The notes under the pieces: model-generated
What the model saw: the letters and a program-made list of their open reading frames with translations, nothing else
What the model was told of the DNA's origin: nothing
Databases searched by the model: none
Part shown: in pieces, positions 4,625 to 11,403 of the stretch
Numbering within the stretch: position 1 is the stretch's first letter
Layout of the letters: every line of letters begins with the position of its first letter
Assembly: GCA_021791015.1 (NCBI GenBank)
Contig: JAJYFH010000006.1
Span: 1 to 16,724 of the forward strand
DNA length: 16,724 nucleotides
From: a bacterium
GTDB lineage: Bacteria; Patescibacteriota; CPR2; UBA1875; JAJYID01
Reading direction: 5' to 3'
Translations under genes and position numbers: made by a program

Positions 4625-6892
4625 TTAGGAGGTTGGAACCGCTTCTTTATTCTTTTTGAGCACTTCTTCCTTCTCTTTTTGTGCGGCATTGGATATCTTT
4701 GTATCAAAGGCAACATTTAGGGTCGTATCAGACACGATGCTCTGCCTTTTGATATTAGCTTTCATGGGTAAACGAAAACCGAATGTAGATCCCACGCCTT
4801 CTTCTGAATGAAAGATAATTTCTCCATTATGATCCTCCACCACTTTCTTTGCCATAAAGAGCCCTAGTCCCGTCCCGTCCGGCCTGGTTCTACGTGCATT
4901 CTCGGCACGATAAAATTTGGTAAATAAGTTTTTTTGTTGTTCTTTAGGAACTCCGATGCCGTTGTCCGTAACTTCAAAACATGCATTTTTACCCTCCTTG
5001 TAAGCCTTGACTTTTATCTTGCCTTGCAGAGTGTAGTAAATGGCATTATCAATAAAGTTCATAACCACTTGCCTTACTTTCATTTCGTCAGCATAGAGAT
5101 TTATTTTTCCTCTCCCTTCAAACACAACCTTTAGACCCTTATCCCTTGCTGTCTTCTCAAGCTGTTTGATTTCTTCCTCAACCATTTTCGTCAGCTCAAA
5201 TTCCGTAGGCTCCAAGAAAAATTTTCCCGTTTCCATCCTGGAAACATTCAGGAGGTCATTTATCAATGCCACCATTCTTGTCGCTCCCGAGTAGGCTTCT
5301 TCAACAAACTCGTACTGCCCCACCTTTATCTCACCGGCATCACCCTCAAGCAGCATGGAAAGGTATCCTTTAATTGCAGTCAACGGCGTTCTTAACTGAT
5401 GGGAAGCCATGGTAATAAACTCATCCTTGGCTTTGTCCAATTCCCGCAAATTCTCATTTGCCGTTTCAAGCTCGCTTGTCGCTTTTTTAACCTCACTTCT
5501 TAGAACCGTATTAAACTTCTGAATTTCTTCATATGACTTAGCATTCTCAATAGCTACCGATATCTGCGGACCGATAATTTCAAATATCCTTATGTCTTGC
5601 TTTGAATATATGTCACCTGAGCTCTTATCTCCAAGAAGCAATACTCCGGTTATGCGGTTATCGTTTTTTAATGGCTGAGCAATGTATGCGTCGTACTTTT
5701 TGAGAATTTGCTTTAAATGCGAACCCTCCTCCAGATCATCATATATACATATACCGTCTTTGGTTAATGTTTCTATATCCTTCGGATTTATCTTTAGATT
5801 TTTTTTGTAGCCTATACCTTGCGTTGTATAAACATCCCCGTCTTTTAATAGAATAAAAAATCCTTTTGAAACTTTCATTTCATCGATTAAAATGTTCATT
5901 ACCTTAAACAACAGCTCTACCAAAACTATACTTGATGCCATGGTGTGGGATAGCTCGTCCAGCAGTTTTTCCGGGTCATAAGATTGTTTGAAGAAAATCC
6001 TATCTGTTCTTTTCCCAATCCACCTTTTTAGCGGCTGGAAAGAGAAAATGATAAATAAGGTCAAGATGGCTCTAAACAATATCTGCCAGACACTCAAAAG
6101 GTTATCAGCGGTAGGAAACATTATGTGATCAAGCCACAACATGGAAAATGAGTAAACAAAACCAATCAAAGTCAGTAAAATAATATAAGTCACTGATTTA
6201 GCCATAACCATTCTTATATCCATCAATTTATGTTTTACGATCGAGTAAGTAGCAAATCCAACCATTGCAATTGTCAGCATCTGACCAAGCCAATTTAGAA
6301 AGAAAATTCCGATCCATGGCATAATAAGATTGGTGACAAAGGCTGAGTTAGCCGATATAGCATCTCCAAGTAATAGATATAAAATCTGTTGTTTTCCGAT
6401 CCCGGCAGTCACCCCATACTTTTTAAAGAGCCTATAGAAACTAAAGGTAAACAAAAAGAATATGTATAAAAAGTAGAACCAGTAATATTGGGTAAAAATT
6501 ATTTGTTTTTCAAGTCCGGGTCTGACATTGACTGCCTTGATAATTAAGCCCGGATAAATCACCATCAAAACAATAGCGCTATTCAAAAGAAAAATAAACA
6601 TAGCTCTCCACCAAAGGGTAACTTTGTCTCTTTCTGGAAAGATATATGTGAAATATAGAAAAATACTAGGGATAAAGGTAGCAGCTACATATAGAATTGT
6701 GCAAGATAGCAAGCTAGTTTCCTGAGAGACAGAACGATAAAAAATCATTGCAACAACCCATACTATCATTGCAAGGATAGCTGCAGAATAAACGAGATTT
6801 ATTTTTTTTCTCGGAAAAAAAACTATTCCACCCAAACCCAAATCAATCAAGGCAGTAAGAAGTAGAGCTATATTAATTTTATCGAAAATCAT
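4625..6892 (-). CDS. Membrane sensor histidine kinase (7TM-like + GAF + HisKA + HATPase)
   Basis: This is a two-component sensor that autophosphorylates on histidine and passes phosphate to a response regulator. With the start at 6892 it has 755 residues. The N-terminus (about 1-285) is a series of hydrophobic helices like the 7TM histidine-kinase input module. A GAF-like domain spans about 310-450, a short coiled coil about 455-490, and HisKA holds the phospho-acceptor His498 in MASHQLRTPL. The HATPase domain shows the N box (NFIDNA, 612-617), DNGIG (643-647) and GTGLGLF (673-679). I placed the start at the ATG with AAGGA just upstream and TATAAT at -10. The longer open frame to 7087 runs backwards over the neighbouring gene and its terminator. 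No response regulator is adjacent; a partial one lies at the window's right end. The signal is unknown. Confidence 0.92.
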   Translation of the reverse strand: MIFDKINIALLLTALIDLGLGGIVFFPRKKINLVYSAAILAMIVWVVAMIFYRSVSQETSLLSCTILYVAATFIPSIFLYFTYIFPERDKVTLWWRAMFIFLLNSAIVLMVIYPGLIIKAVNVRPGLEKQIIFTQYYWFYFLYIFFLFTFSFYRLFKKYGVTAGIGKQQILYLLLGDAISANSAFVTNLIMPWIGIFFLNWLGQMLTIAMVGFATYSIVKHKLMDIRMVMAKSVTYIILLTLIGFVYSFSMLWLDHIMFPTADNLLSVWQILFRAILTLFIIFSFQPLKRWIGKRTDRIFFKQSYDPEKLLDELSHTMASSIVLVELLFKVMNILIDEMKVSKGFFILLKDGDVYTTQGIGYKKNLKINPKDIETLTKDGICIYDDLEEGSHLKQILKKYDAYIAQPLKNDNRITGVLLLGDKSSGDIYSKQDIRIFEIIGPQISVAIENAKSYEEIQKFNTVLRSEVKKATSELETANENLRELDKAKDEFITMASHQLRTPLTAIKGYLSMLLEGDAGEIKVGQYEFVEEAYSGATRMVALINDLLNVSRMETGKFFLEPTEFELTKMVEEEIKQLEKTARDKGLKVVFEGRGKINLYADEMKVRQVVMNFIDNAIYYTLQGKIKVKAYKEGKNACFEVTDNGIGVPKEQQKNLFTKFYRAENARRTRPDGTGLGLFMAKKVVEDHNGEIIFHSEEGVGSTFGFRLPMKANIKRQSIVSDTTLNVAFDTKISNAAQKEKEEVLKKNKEAVPTS

Positions 6893-6907
6893 AATAATCC
6901 TTATATT

Positions 6908-6913
6908 ATTATA
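6908..6913 (-). promoter_or_regulatory. -10 element for the histidine kinase
   Basis: TATAAT on the minus strand, 15 nt before the ATG, leaving a short leader that contains the AAGGA ribosome-binding site. The -35 region is weak and overlaps the preceding terminator. Confidence 0.5.
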
Positions 6914-6930
6914 CGAAAATTTGAGAAAAG

Positions 6931-6956
6931 TAAAAGAGGCGACCTTCGGCCGCCTC
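6931..6956 (-). terminator. Terminator of the Rossmann-fold gene
   Basis: On the minus strand GAGGCGGCC pairs with GGTCGCCTC (one mismatch) over a GAA loop and is followed by TTTTAC. It starts 2 nt after the upstream gene's stop codon. Confidence 0.75.
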
Positions 6957-6957
6957 C

Positions 6958-7872
6958 TCAGTTCAGCTTCTGCACCACAACTCCCATCGATAGCGATGGC
7001 CAGGCGGCGCAGCAGGGTATTGCTCCTTCGTAAGCTGCCGGAAAAGAAGGCAGGGAAGAACCCTGAACCCCAACTATGTGATAGCAATTGCAGTCCTTGC
7101 CATCTAGCCTTTCCAAGATATCTGCTTCAGGCTCTGGGTACACTTCGTTAATAACGACTGTACCCGGCCAAATCAGGTCAATATAATCCCTGAGAGCACT
7201 ATTAAGAGTAATATTTACTACTATCACCCTCTTGCCCGTTAGATTATCCGGCCAATCTGCCTGATTCTGGCCATCTTGGACATCAAGACTATAAACCCTG
7301 TCTTTCCCCAACAGCTTAACAACTCGCCGACCAATAAAGCCCTTGCCCCCCAGAATGATCACTGGCGTTTCCGCGCCTAATGATTCGCGAAATTTAACCA
7401 GATTAATTGCCATGGAAACAACTTGAGCGGTGAGATCGGCTTCTGGAGCTTCCCGTATAATACGTCTGTAGTAAAGGATTCCTGGAAGCGTACCTGCAAA
7501 GGTCTTCCTTCTAGCACCCAATAAAAGACGCAATTTCTCCATGTGATCTGCTATCTGCCTGAGATGCTCAACATTCTGGGAATCAGTGAACTGACCATTA
7601 GTTGCCGATATAGCAAACATAATAGACAGCTTACCATTTTGCCACAAGAGACCTGAAGGTCCAGGACGCCAGACATGTCTTCTTATCATATGAGGATAAA
7701 AGTAATGAAGGGCGTATTCACCTGTTGCTGGATAAACTAGAAACAGAGATTCTATCAGGTTAATCCTTTTGTTGACTAGCCCAACTAACCTATAGAACCA
7801 ATCGTGATTGAATAATAAGTTGACTGACTCTAGTAAACAACGCTTTATATGTAACTTAAAGATTTTGAACAA
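6958..7872 (-). CDS. Rossmann-fold NAD(P)-binding protein of unknown function
   Basis: The clearest motif is PVIILGGKGFIGRRVVKLLG (about residues 168-187), a beta-strand plus GxGxxG dinucleotide-binding loop, followed by RVYSLDVQDG, a second strand ending in an acidic residue that suggests NAD(H) preference. The N-terminal 165 residues (containing RPGPSGLLWQNG and AGTLPGILYYRR) do not match a family I can name. The C-terminus has GSSLPSFPAAYEGAIPCCAA with a Cys pair. Acyl-ACP-reductase or shikimate-dehydrogenase relatives are possible but not supported. A near-perfect Shine-Dalgarno (AAGGAGG) runs straight into a GTG at 7881 and sits 8 nt before a TTG at 7872, so I chose the TTG (MFKIFK...). 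It has its own consensus promoter and terminator, and lies between a sensor kinase and a membrane protein. Function unknown. Confidence 0.75.
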   Translation of the reverse strand: MFKIFKLHIKRCLLESVNLLFNHDWFYRLVGLVNKRINLIESLFLVYPATGEYALHYFYPHMIRRHVWRPGPSGLLWQNGKLSIMFAISATNGQFTDSQNVEHLRQIADHMEKLRLLLGARRKTFAGTLPGILYYRRIIREAPEADLTAQVVSMAINLVKFRESLGAETPVIILGGKGFIGRRVVKLLGKDRVYSLDVQDGQNQADWPDNLTGKRVIVVNITLNSALRDYIDLIWPGTVVINEVYPEPEADILERLDGKDCNCYHIVGVQGSSLPSFPAAYEGAIPCCAAWPSLSMGVVVQKLN

Positions 7873-7968
7873 CTTTTTCACCTCCTTTTTAGTAAGAATT
7901 GTTTGTCATTTAGCAAAAAAGCTGGAGAAAATTTACCTATTCAGTTGTCAAAGATCATTGGACAATCC

Positions 7969-7997
7969 ATAATACAATATTATTATGGCTTTGTCAA
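7969..7997 (-). promoter_or_regulatory. Consensus promoter of the Rossmann-fold gene
   Basis: On the minus strand: TTGACA (7992-7997), a 17-nt spacer, TATTAT (7969-7974). The predicted start near 7962 gives a leader of about 90 nt before the TTG start, long for this window. I see no recognisable riboswitch in it. Confidence 0.8.
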
Positions 7998-8060
7998 TAT
8001 GTTTGCTCACTCACCCTCTTAATCCTATCATTCAAAGGTAAAAATTCAAAGGCGTTCCTT

Positions 8061-9155
8061 TTACTTTAAAGACTCGTGTGCCACAGATTTATCAACGCCG
8101 AGAGATTTTCTCGTCAAAAATTTTTTGAACAAAATGTTGGCTAAGATTAAAATTATTCCGATAATTATTGCCGTGGTTGTGATTTCAAGATTCATTCTCT
8201 CCACCTTTGCGGCGATGTCACGCGCCATAGGAATTACTAATTGAGATTTAATATTTGGAAGAGCAGTGATTTTGCTATCTGCAAAGTTTATGAGCCACGA
8301 AAACCCAAATTTTGTTTCCAAAAAGCTTATCAGATAGAACAATCCGGTTATGATGATCAAATAGATCCCCAAAATCATTGGTGTTTTCTTCCATGCGCCG
8401 GCAAACAGGCGAGCCAAAAGCACAAGAATGATGAAAAGAATTGCCGGTAAAAAGTAGAAATTTTTGGTTATGGGCGCCAGCCAGCTTTGTATCCCAGAAA
8501 TATTTTGAAAGTTGTTGTTCGGCTTTGGATTATTCGGAGTCACTTGGGAAGTATCAAAGTTGTCCGGAATATTGTTTACGGCAAAAAGCGGGGTCGCGGT
8601 ATTGCCAAACTTCTGCATCTGCACCTGTTTAACCAGGTCGTCAAAACTAACGCCGGCAATCCTGCAAGTTCCAAGATTCATAGTAAACTGGCCGGGATAA
8701 GAGCAAACCGGCAAAGCGCTGTACTTTGCCCTAAACTGCGCCATGATACCATTGTAAATATTGTCCTTCAGATCTCCGGTAGCAACAGGCGCCAGCTTTT
8801 TCCCGGAAAAAAGCCACGGCCAAACCGAATCAATGAACGATTCGGTTTCTTTCTGCATAAGTTGGGGCGTTAAGACGTTTTGGGCAAAAGCTATCGTGTC
8901 TGCTTGGCTGAAGGGATTTGCATTTTCCGATTGGGCAGCCGGCGCGCCGCTTGTATCCTTCTCTCCGCCACCGATGATACTCGTTCCTATCTCGGAAAAG
9001 TTATTGTGAATTATGGTGTAGGTATTGTGGCTTTTTAGCTCATTTTTGATAAATCCGGGATTAAAAATAGTGAATTTTAAAGAAATTAAAAACAGGCAAA
9101 CAAAAAAGGTCGGAAGTAAAATAATTGTAAAGATTATGGAAATAGCTTTTGCCAT
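8061..9155 (-). CDS. Membrane protein of unknown function with a large extracytoplasmic loop
   Basis: I do not recognise a family. With the ATG at 9155 the protein has 364 residues. It has one hydrophobic helix near the N-terminus (AISIIFTIILLPTFFVCLFL), then about 220 mostly polar residues with Cys in VCSYPG and GTCRIAG (possibly a disulfide) and an Asn/Pro-rich linker. Three hydrophobic helices follow: FYFLPAILFIILVLLARL, PMILGIYLIIITGLFYLI and one near the C-terminus, TTTAIIIGIILILANILF. The tail is basic. I chose the start from an extended -10 element exactly seven bases upstream; an in-frame TTG at 9185 would lie upstream of that promoter. Topology suggests a surface-exposed domain anchored at both ends. 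Nothing in the neighbours fixes its job. Confidence 0.75.
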   Translation of the reverse strand: MAKAISIIFTIILLPTFFVCLFLISLKFTIFNPGFIKNELKSHNTYTIIHNNFSEIGTSIIGGGEKDTSGAPAAQSENANPFSQADTIAFAQNVLTPQLMQKETESFIDSVWPWLFSGKKLAPVATGDLKDNIYNGIMAQFRAKYSALPVCSYPGQFTMNLGTCRIAGVSFDDLVKQVQMQKFGNTATPLFAVNNIPDNFDTSQVTPNNPKPNNNFQNISGIQSWLAPITKNFYFLPAILFIILVLLARLFAGAWKKTPMILGIYLIIITGLFYLISFLETKFGFSWLINFADSKITALPNIKSQLVIPMARDIAAKVERMNLEITTTAIIIGIILILANILFKKFLTRKSLGVDKSVAHESLK

Positions 9156-9162
9156 TACGCTT

Positions 9163-9171
9163 ATAGTAACA
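9163..9171 (-). promoter_or_regulatory. Extended -10 promoter, leaderless start of the membrane protein gene
   Basis: On the minus strand TGT-TACTAT ends seven bases before the ATG at 9155. A TTGTTT hexamer lies about 16 nt upstream of the -10. No Shine-Dalgarno site is possible in so short a leader. Confidence 0.55.
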
Positions 9172-9242
9172 CCTTTCCAGCACAAAACAAGGGTAGACCA
9201 ACAAATTTAATATAAACCAGACAGAATTCATATGGGATAAAA

Positions 9243-9312
9243 GATTCTGGACAAGCCAGAATGCCAGTATACTAAGTTTCTCCCAGTTCGTCATTCTGGA
9301 TTGTCCAGAATC
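9243..9312. repeat. REP-like palindrome doublet (ATTCTGGAC type)
   Basis: Two 21-bp copies in inverted orientation (9243-9263 and 9292-9312), differing at one base, are separated by 28 bp. Each copy is itself nearly palindromic (ATTCTGG...CCAGAAT). It sits in the divergent region between the membrane protein and Nudix genes. The plan matches the doublet at 16436-16494. Confidence 0.8.
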
Positions 9313-9392
9313 CTCCCTGAGTATGGGCTTTCATTTAGGTTTACAATTTACCGTTAAAATAATCTGCCTGGGAGTTTTTAATCCCATGGTTA

Positions 9393-9401
9393 TGATATAA
9401 T
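9393..9401 (+). promoter_or_regulatory. Extended -10 promoter, leaderless start of the Nudix gene
   Basis: TGA-TATAAT (9393-9401) ends seven bases before the ATG at 9409, leaving no room for a ribosome-binding site. The -35 region is poor, as usual when the -10 is extended. Confidence 0.7.
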
Positions 9402-9408
9402 TTGAATC

Positions 9409-9846
9409 ATGAAGGAATACACCAAAACTAATCTAGAGAAAGCCGGGGCAGTGCTAATTCGAGACAATAATGGTATGGAGGAGGTATTGCTTGAGTACCG
9501 TGCCCGCGGCTACGACGACTGGACTTTTCCTAAGGGCGACATCGAAGACGGAGAAACCCCAGAGATGGCAGCCGTTCGCGAGCTAAGGGAAGAAACCGGA
9601 TTTGACGTGGAATTAATTGAGAAACTGCCCGATATAAACTACGAATTTGAGCAAACCGGCAAAGTGCACCACGTCACGCAGCACATGTTTTTGGCAAAAA
9701 TTTTAGACGGACACCTTACCCCGGAGTTTAAACACGACGGTTTAAAATGGATATCAACAGAAGAAGCGGCCAAAATCCTAACACACCAAGACCTCAAAGA
9801 TTATTTGGAGAAAATAAACCTAAAATCAGCCGAGAGAGCTCTTTAA
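9409..9846 (+). CDS. Nudix hydrolase (Ap4A-hydrolase-like)
   Basis: Nudix enzymes hydrolyse nucleoside diphosphates linked to another group, such as Ap4A or damaged dNTPs. The complete signature GX5EX7REUXEEXGU is visible at residues 43-65 (GDIEDGE...RELREETGF), with the usual WTFPKG just before it. The length of 145 residues is typical. The WTFPKGDIEDGE run-in resembles bis(5'-nucleosyl)-tetraphosphatases, but substrate cannot be set from the motif alone. The gene converges on the RdgB-like gene, and the two coding regions overlap by 21 bp at their 3' ends, so both house-cleaning genes share a tail. Confidence 0.92.
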   Translation: MKEYTKTNLEKAGAVLIRDNNGMEEVLLEYRARGYDDWTFPKGDIEDGETPEMAAVRELREETGFDVELIEKLPDINYEFEQTGKVHHVTQHMFLAKILDGHLTPEFKHDGLKWISTEEAAKILTHQDLKDYLEKINLKSAERAL

Positions 9847-10365
9847 CTTTTCGAGTGCTAATTTGCGCATAGAAACCTCATTTTTTTCATATGATTCCAT
9901 CTCGGCAAAGCTTTTCTGATGGCCATCAGGGATAAATATCGGATCCCAGCCAAAGCCGCTCACGCCGCGAATTTCTGTCGGAATTTCTCCCTCCACCTCG
10001 CCTAAAAATACGTGACATTTTTTGCCATCATAAAAACCAACCGCCGTTTTTGCTTTGGCCTGCCTGTCATCCTCTTTGACCATCATTTTCAGGATACCTT
10101 CGTTGCCAACCGAATCAAGAAACCACTTGATAAGTGCTCCGGGCAAGCCATTCCAAGCCGAAAATTCTAGGCCGGTGTCTTCTACCAGTACCGGCTTGCC
10201 CGTTTTTTCGTATGCATCACGCGCCTTTTCTTTGACAATTTCCAAAACATTAATTCCTTGAGGTTCCAGCAAATCGAGATCAATCTGTTCCAATTCCAAG
10301 CCGAGAATTTGATTAAATTCCCTGAGTTTGTTTTCATTGCCTGTGGCAAAATACCCTATCTTCAT
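9826..10365 (-). CDS. rdgB: XTP/dITP pyrophosphatase (RdgB/HAM1 family)
   Basis: This enzyme hydrolyses non-canonical purine triphosphates (ITP, dITP, XTP) to monophosphates and keeps them out of nucleic acids. At 179 residues it is close to the usual family length. It shows ATGNENKLREF at 7-17 (the T/S-x-N-x-x-K substrate site), VEDTGLEFSAWNGLPG (61-76, with catalytic Asp63 in DTGLE), and GFGWDPIFIPDG followed by SFAEM near the C-terminus. The ATG at 10365 has AGG directly before it. A 24-bp perfect palindrome begins 19 nt upstream of the start codon, so the leader RNA could form a hairpin there. A weak TAATAC -10 lies just upstream of that palindrome. Confidence 0.93.
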   Translation of the reverse strand: MKIGYFATGNENKLREFNQILGLELEQIDLDLLEPQGINVLEIVKEKARDAYEKTGKPVLVEDTGLEFSAWNGLPGALIKWFLDSVGNEGILKMMVKEDDRQAKAKTAVGFYDGKKCHVFLGEVEGEIPTEIRGVSGFGWDPIFIPDGHQKSFAEMESYEKNEVSMRKLALEKLKSSLG

Positions 10366-10375
10366 CCTATTTTTC

Positions 10376-10407
10376 TCATGTCAACACCTGGTGTCGACAC
10401 CAGGTGT
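10376..10407. repeat. Palindromic repeat, copy 1 (upstream of rdgB)
   Basis: A perfect 24-bp palindrome (10384-10407) made of two ACACCnGGTGT units joined by CG. The 30 bases 10376-10405 recur in inverted orientation at 14569-14598. It lies between the rdgB start codon and a weak promoter-like TAATAC, so it could be a dispersed repeat, an operator or a leader hairpin. The rest of the 10408-10536 gap shows nothing recognisable. Confidence 0.85.
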
Positions 10408-10536
10408 CAGTATTAGTTCAATATTTAAATAGTTTAGAAGGATTTGAAGGTTCAAATTTAGATTTCAGTGTCCTAAATGTCTAGACCCTGCACCTTAATC
10501 CCTAAGCTGTGGCAATTAAATATCCTTCACTTAATC

Positions 10537-11229
10537 CTAAATATTTTCCCGAATCGAGCAGTTTTTTACGTATTTTTGCATGATTTTCTTTATTTCTTGC
10601 AGTTCAGAAAGGGTGAAACTTCGTTCTTTTTGATAGGTTTTATTAAGCGTTACCTCTGGCATAAAGTTCTGAATAAAATAGTTGTTCGAACCCATTATCA
10701 TCTGGCCCATTCTTTCAAAATCTTCTAAATGATGGAGCTTAGGTAAAACTGTAGTTCTAAACTCATACTTCAGACCCGATGTTTTAATAATTTCTATACT
10801 GCGGGCTATTTTTGCAACGTCAACCTTGCCGGCAACTAACGGATACTTCTCGCGGCATTGCTTTATATCCATGGCAACATAGTCCACATTACCACCATCT
10901 AAAATCTGTTTTAAAAAAGCTGGATTTGTGCCATTTGAGTCAAGCTTTACGAAGTAACCAAGCTCTTTTATTTTGGCGATGAATTCAGCCAAATCTTCAT
11001 GAATAGTCGGTTCTCCTCCTGTTATGGTCACGGCATCTAGAAGATCCTTTCTTTTCTCAAGGAAATTAAACAAGAAGTCCTCGGAAATCCTAGCGGGCAG
11101 TTCCGTACTTTCGAGGTCGGGATTATGACAGAAGGGACAACGAAAATTACAGCCTTGCGTAAACACAATGGCTGTAATTTTGCCTGGATAATCTATGAGT
11201 GAGCTTTTGATTAGCCCTGAGATTTTCAC
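10537..11229 (-). CDS. nrdG: Anaerobic ribonucleotide reductase activase (radical SAM, NrdG)
   Basis: NrdG uses S-adenosylmethionine and a [4Fe-4S] cluster to place the glycyl radical on class III ribonucleotide reductase. The cluster motif CNFRCPFC (Cys27, Cys31, Cys34) is complete, with GCNFRCPFCHNP typical of these activases. The SAM-binding TITGGEPT follows at 68-75, and LDSNGT further on. The length of 230 residues fits the longer NrdG/PflA-like class. It starts at GTG 11229, with AGGG upstream and only 9 nt after the stop codon of the glycyl-radical peptide, so the two are almost certainly co-translated. Its natural target here would be that separate peptide rather than the NrdD C-terminus. 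Confidence 0.92.
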   Translation of the reverse strand: MKISGLIKSSLIDYPGKITAIVFTQGCNFRCPFCHNPDLESTELPARISEDFLFNFLEKRKDLLDAVTITGGEPTIHEDLAEFIAKIKELGYFVKLDSNGTNPAFLKQILDGGNVDYVAMDIKQCREKYPLVAGKVDVAKIARSIEIIKTSGLKYEFRTTVLPKLHHLEDFERMGQMIMGSNNYFIQNFMPEVTLNKTYQKERSFTLSELQEIKKIMQKYVKNCSIRENI

Positions 11230-11238
11230 TTTTTTGCC

Positions 11239-11385
11239 CTATTTTTCTTCTTGCATACAAAACTCAAGCCTGTCATCGTACTCAGCTTGCTTTGAGTCAT
11301 TCCACTGGTCGACTGGCCTGATATAACCGACGACTCGTGAGTAGACCTCACACTTTTGTCTTTTCTGTTCTAGTTCGTTCTCCAT
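11239..11385 (-). CDS. Stand-alone glycyl-radical domain of class III ribonucleotide reductase (48 aa)
   Basis: The 48-residue peptide reads MENELEQKRQKCEVYSRVVG, then YIRPVDQWND and a charged tail. RVVGYIRPV is the C-terminal glycyl-radical motif of NrdD, with Gly20 the expected radical site. In most class III reductases this segment is the last part of NrdD itself. Here NrdD stops 18 nt upstream, after its zinc-binding motif, and this peptide has its own strong Shine-Dalgarno (AAGGAGG) 6 nt before the ATG. That argues for a deliberate split rather than a frameshift. NrdG follows 9 nt later. By analogy with the known GrcA/YfiD spare-part of pyruvate formate-lyase, I infer that it docks on NrdD as a separate radical-carrying subunit. 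Short NRDD-type proteins may already exist in databases. Confidence 0.88.
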   Translation of the reverse strand: MENELEQKRQKCEVYSRVVGYIRPVDQWNDSKQAEYDDRLEFCMQEEK

Positions 11386-11403
11386 TTTTTCCTCCTTTTA
11401 TTT

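Noticed and set aside
6893..7087. N-terminal extension of the histidine kinase to 7087 (65 more residues)
   Set aside because: It runs through the terminator and the coding region of the upstream gene in another frame. The ATG at 6892 has a Shine-Dalgarno and a -10 element just upstream.
8241..9009. Several plus-strand open frames opposite the membrane protein gene
   Set aside because: They are antisense shadows of the 8061-9155 coding region, with low-complexity translations and no start signals.
11386..11403. Frameshift or sequencing error separating NrdD from its radical domain
   Set aside because: The gap contains a well-placed AAGGAGG and the downstream ATG, which looks like a designed gene start. 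Conservation in relatives would still be needed to be sure.
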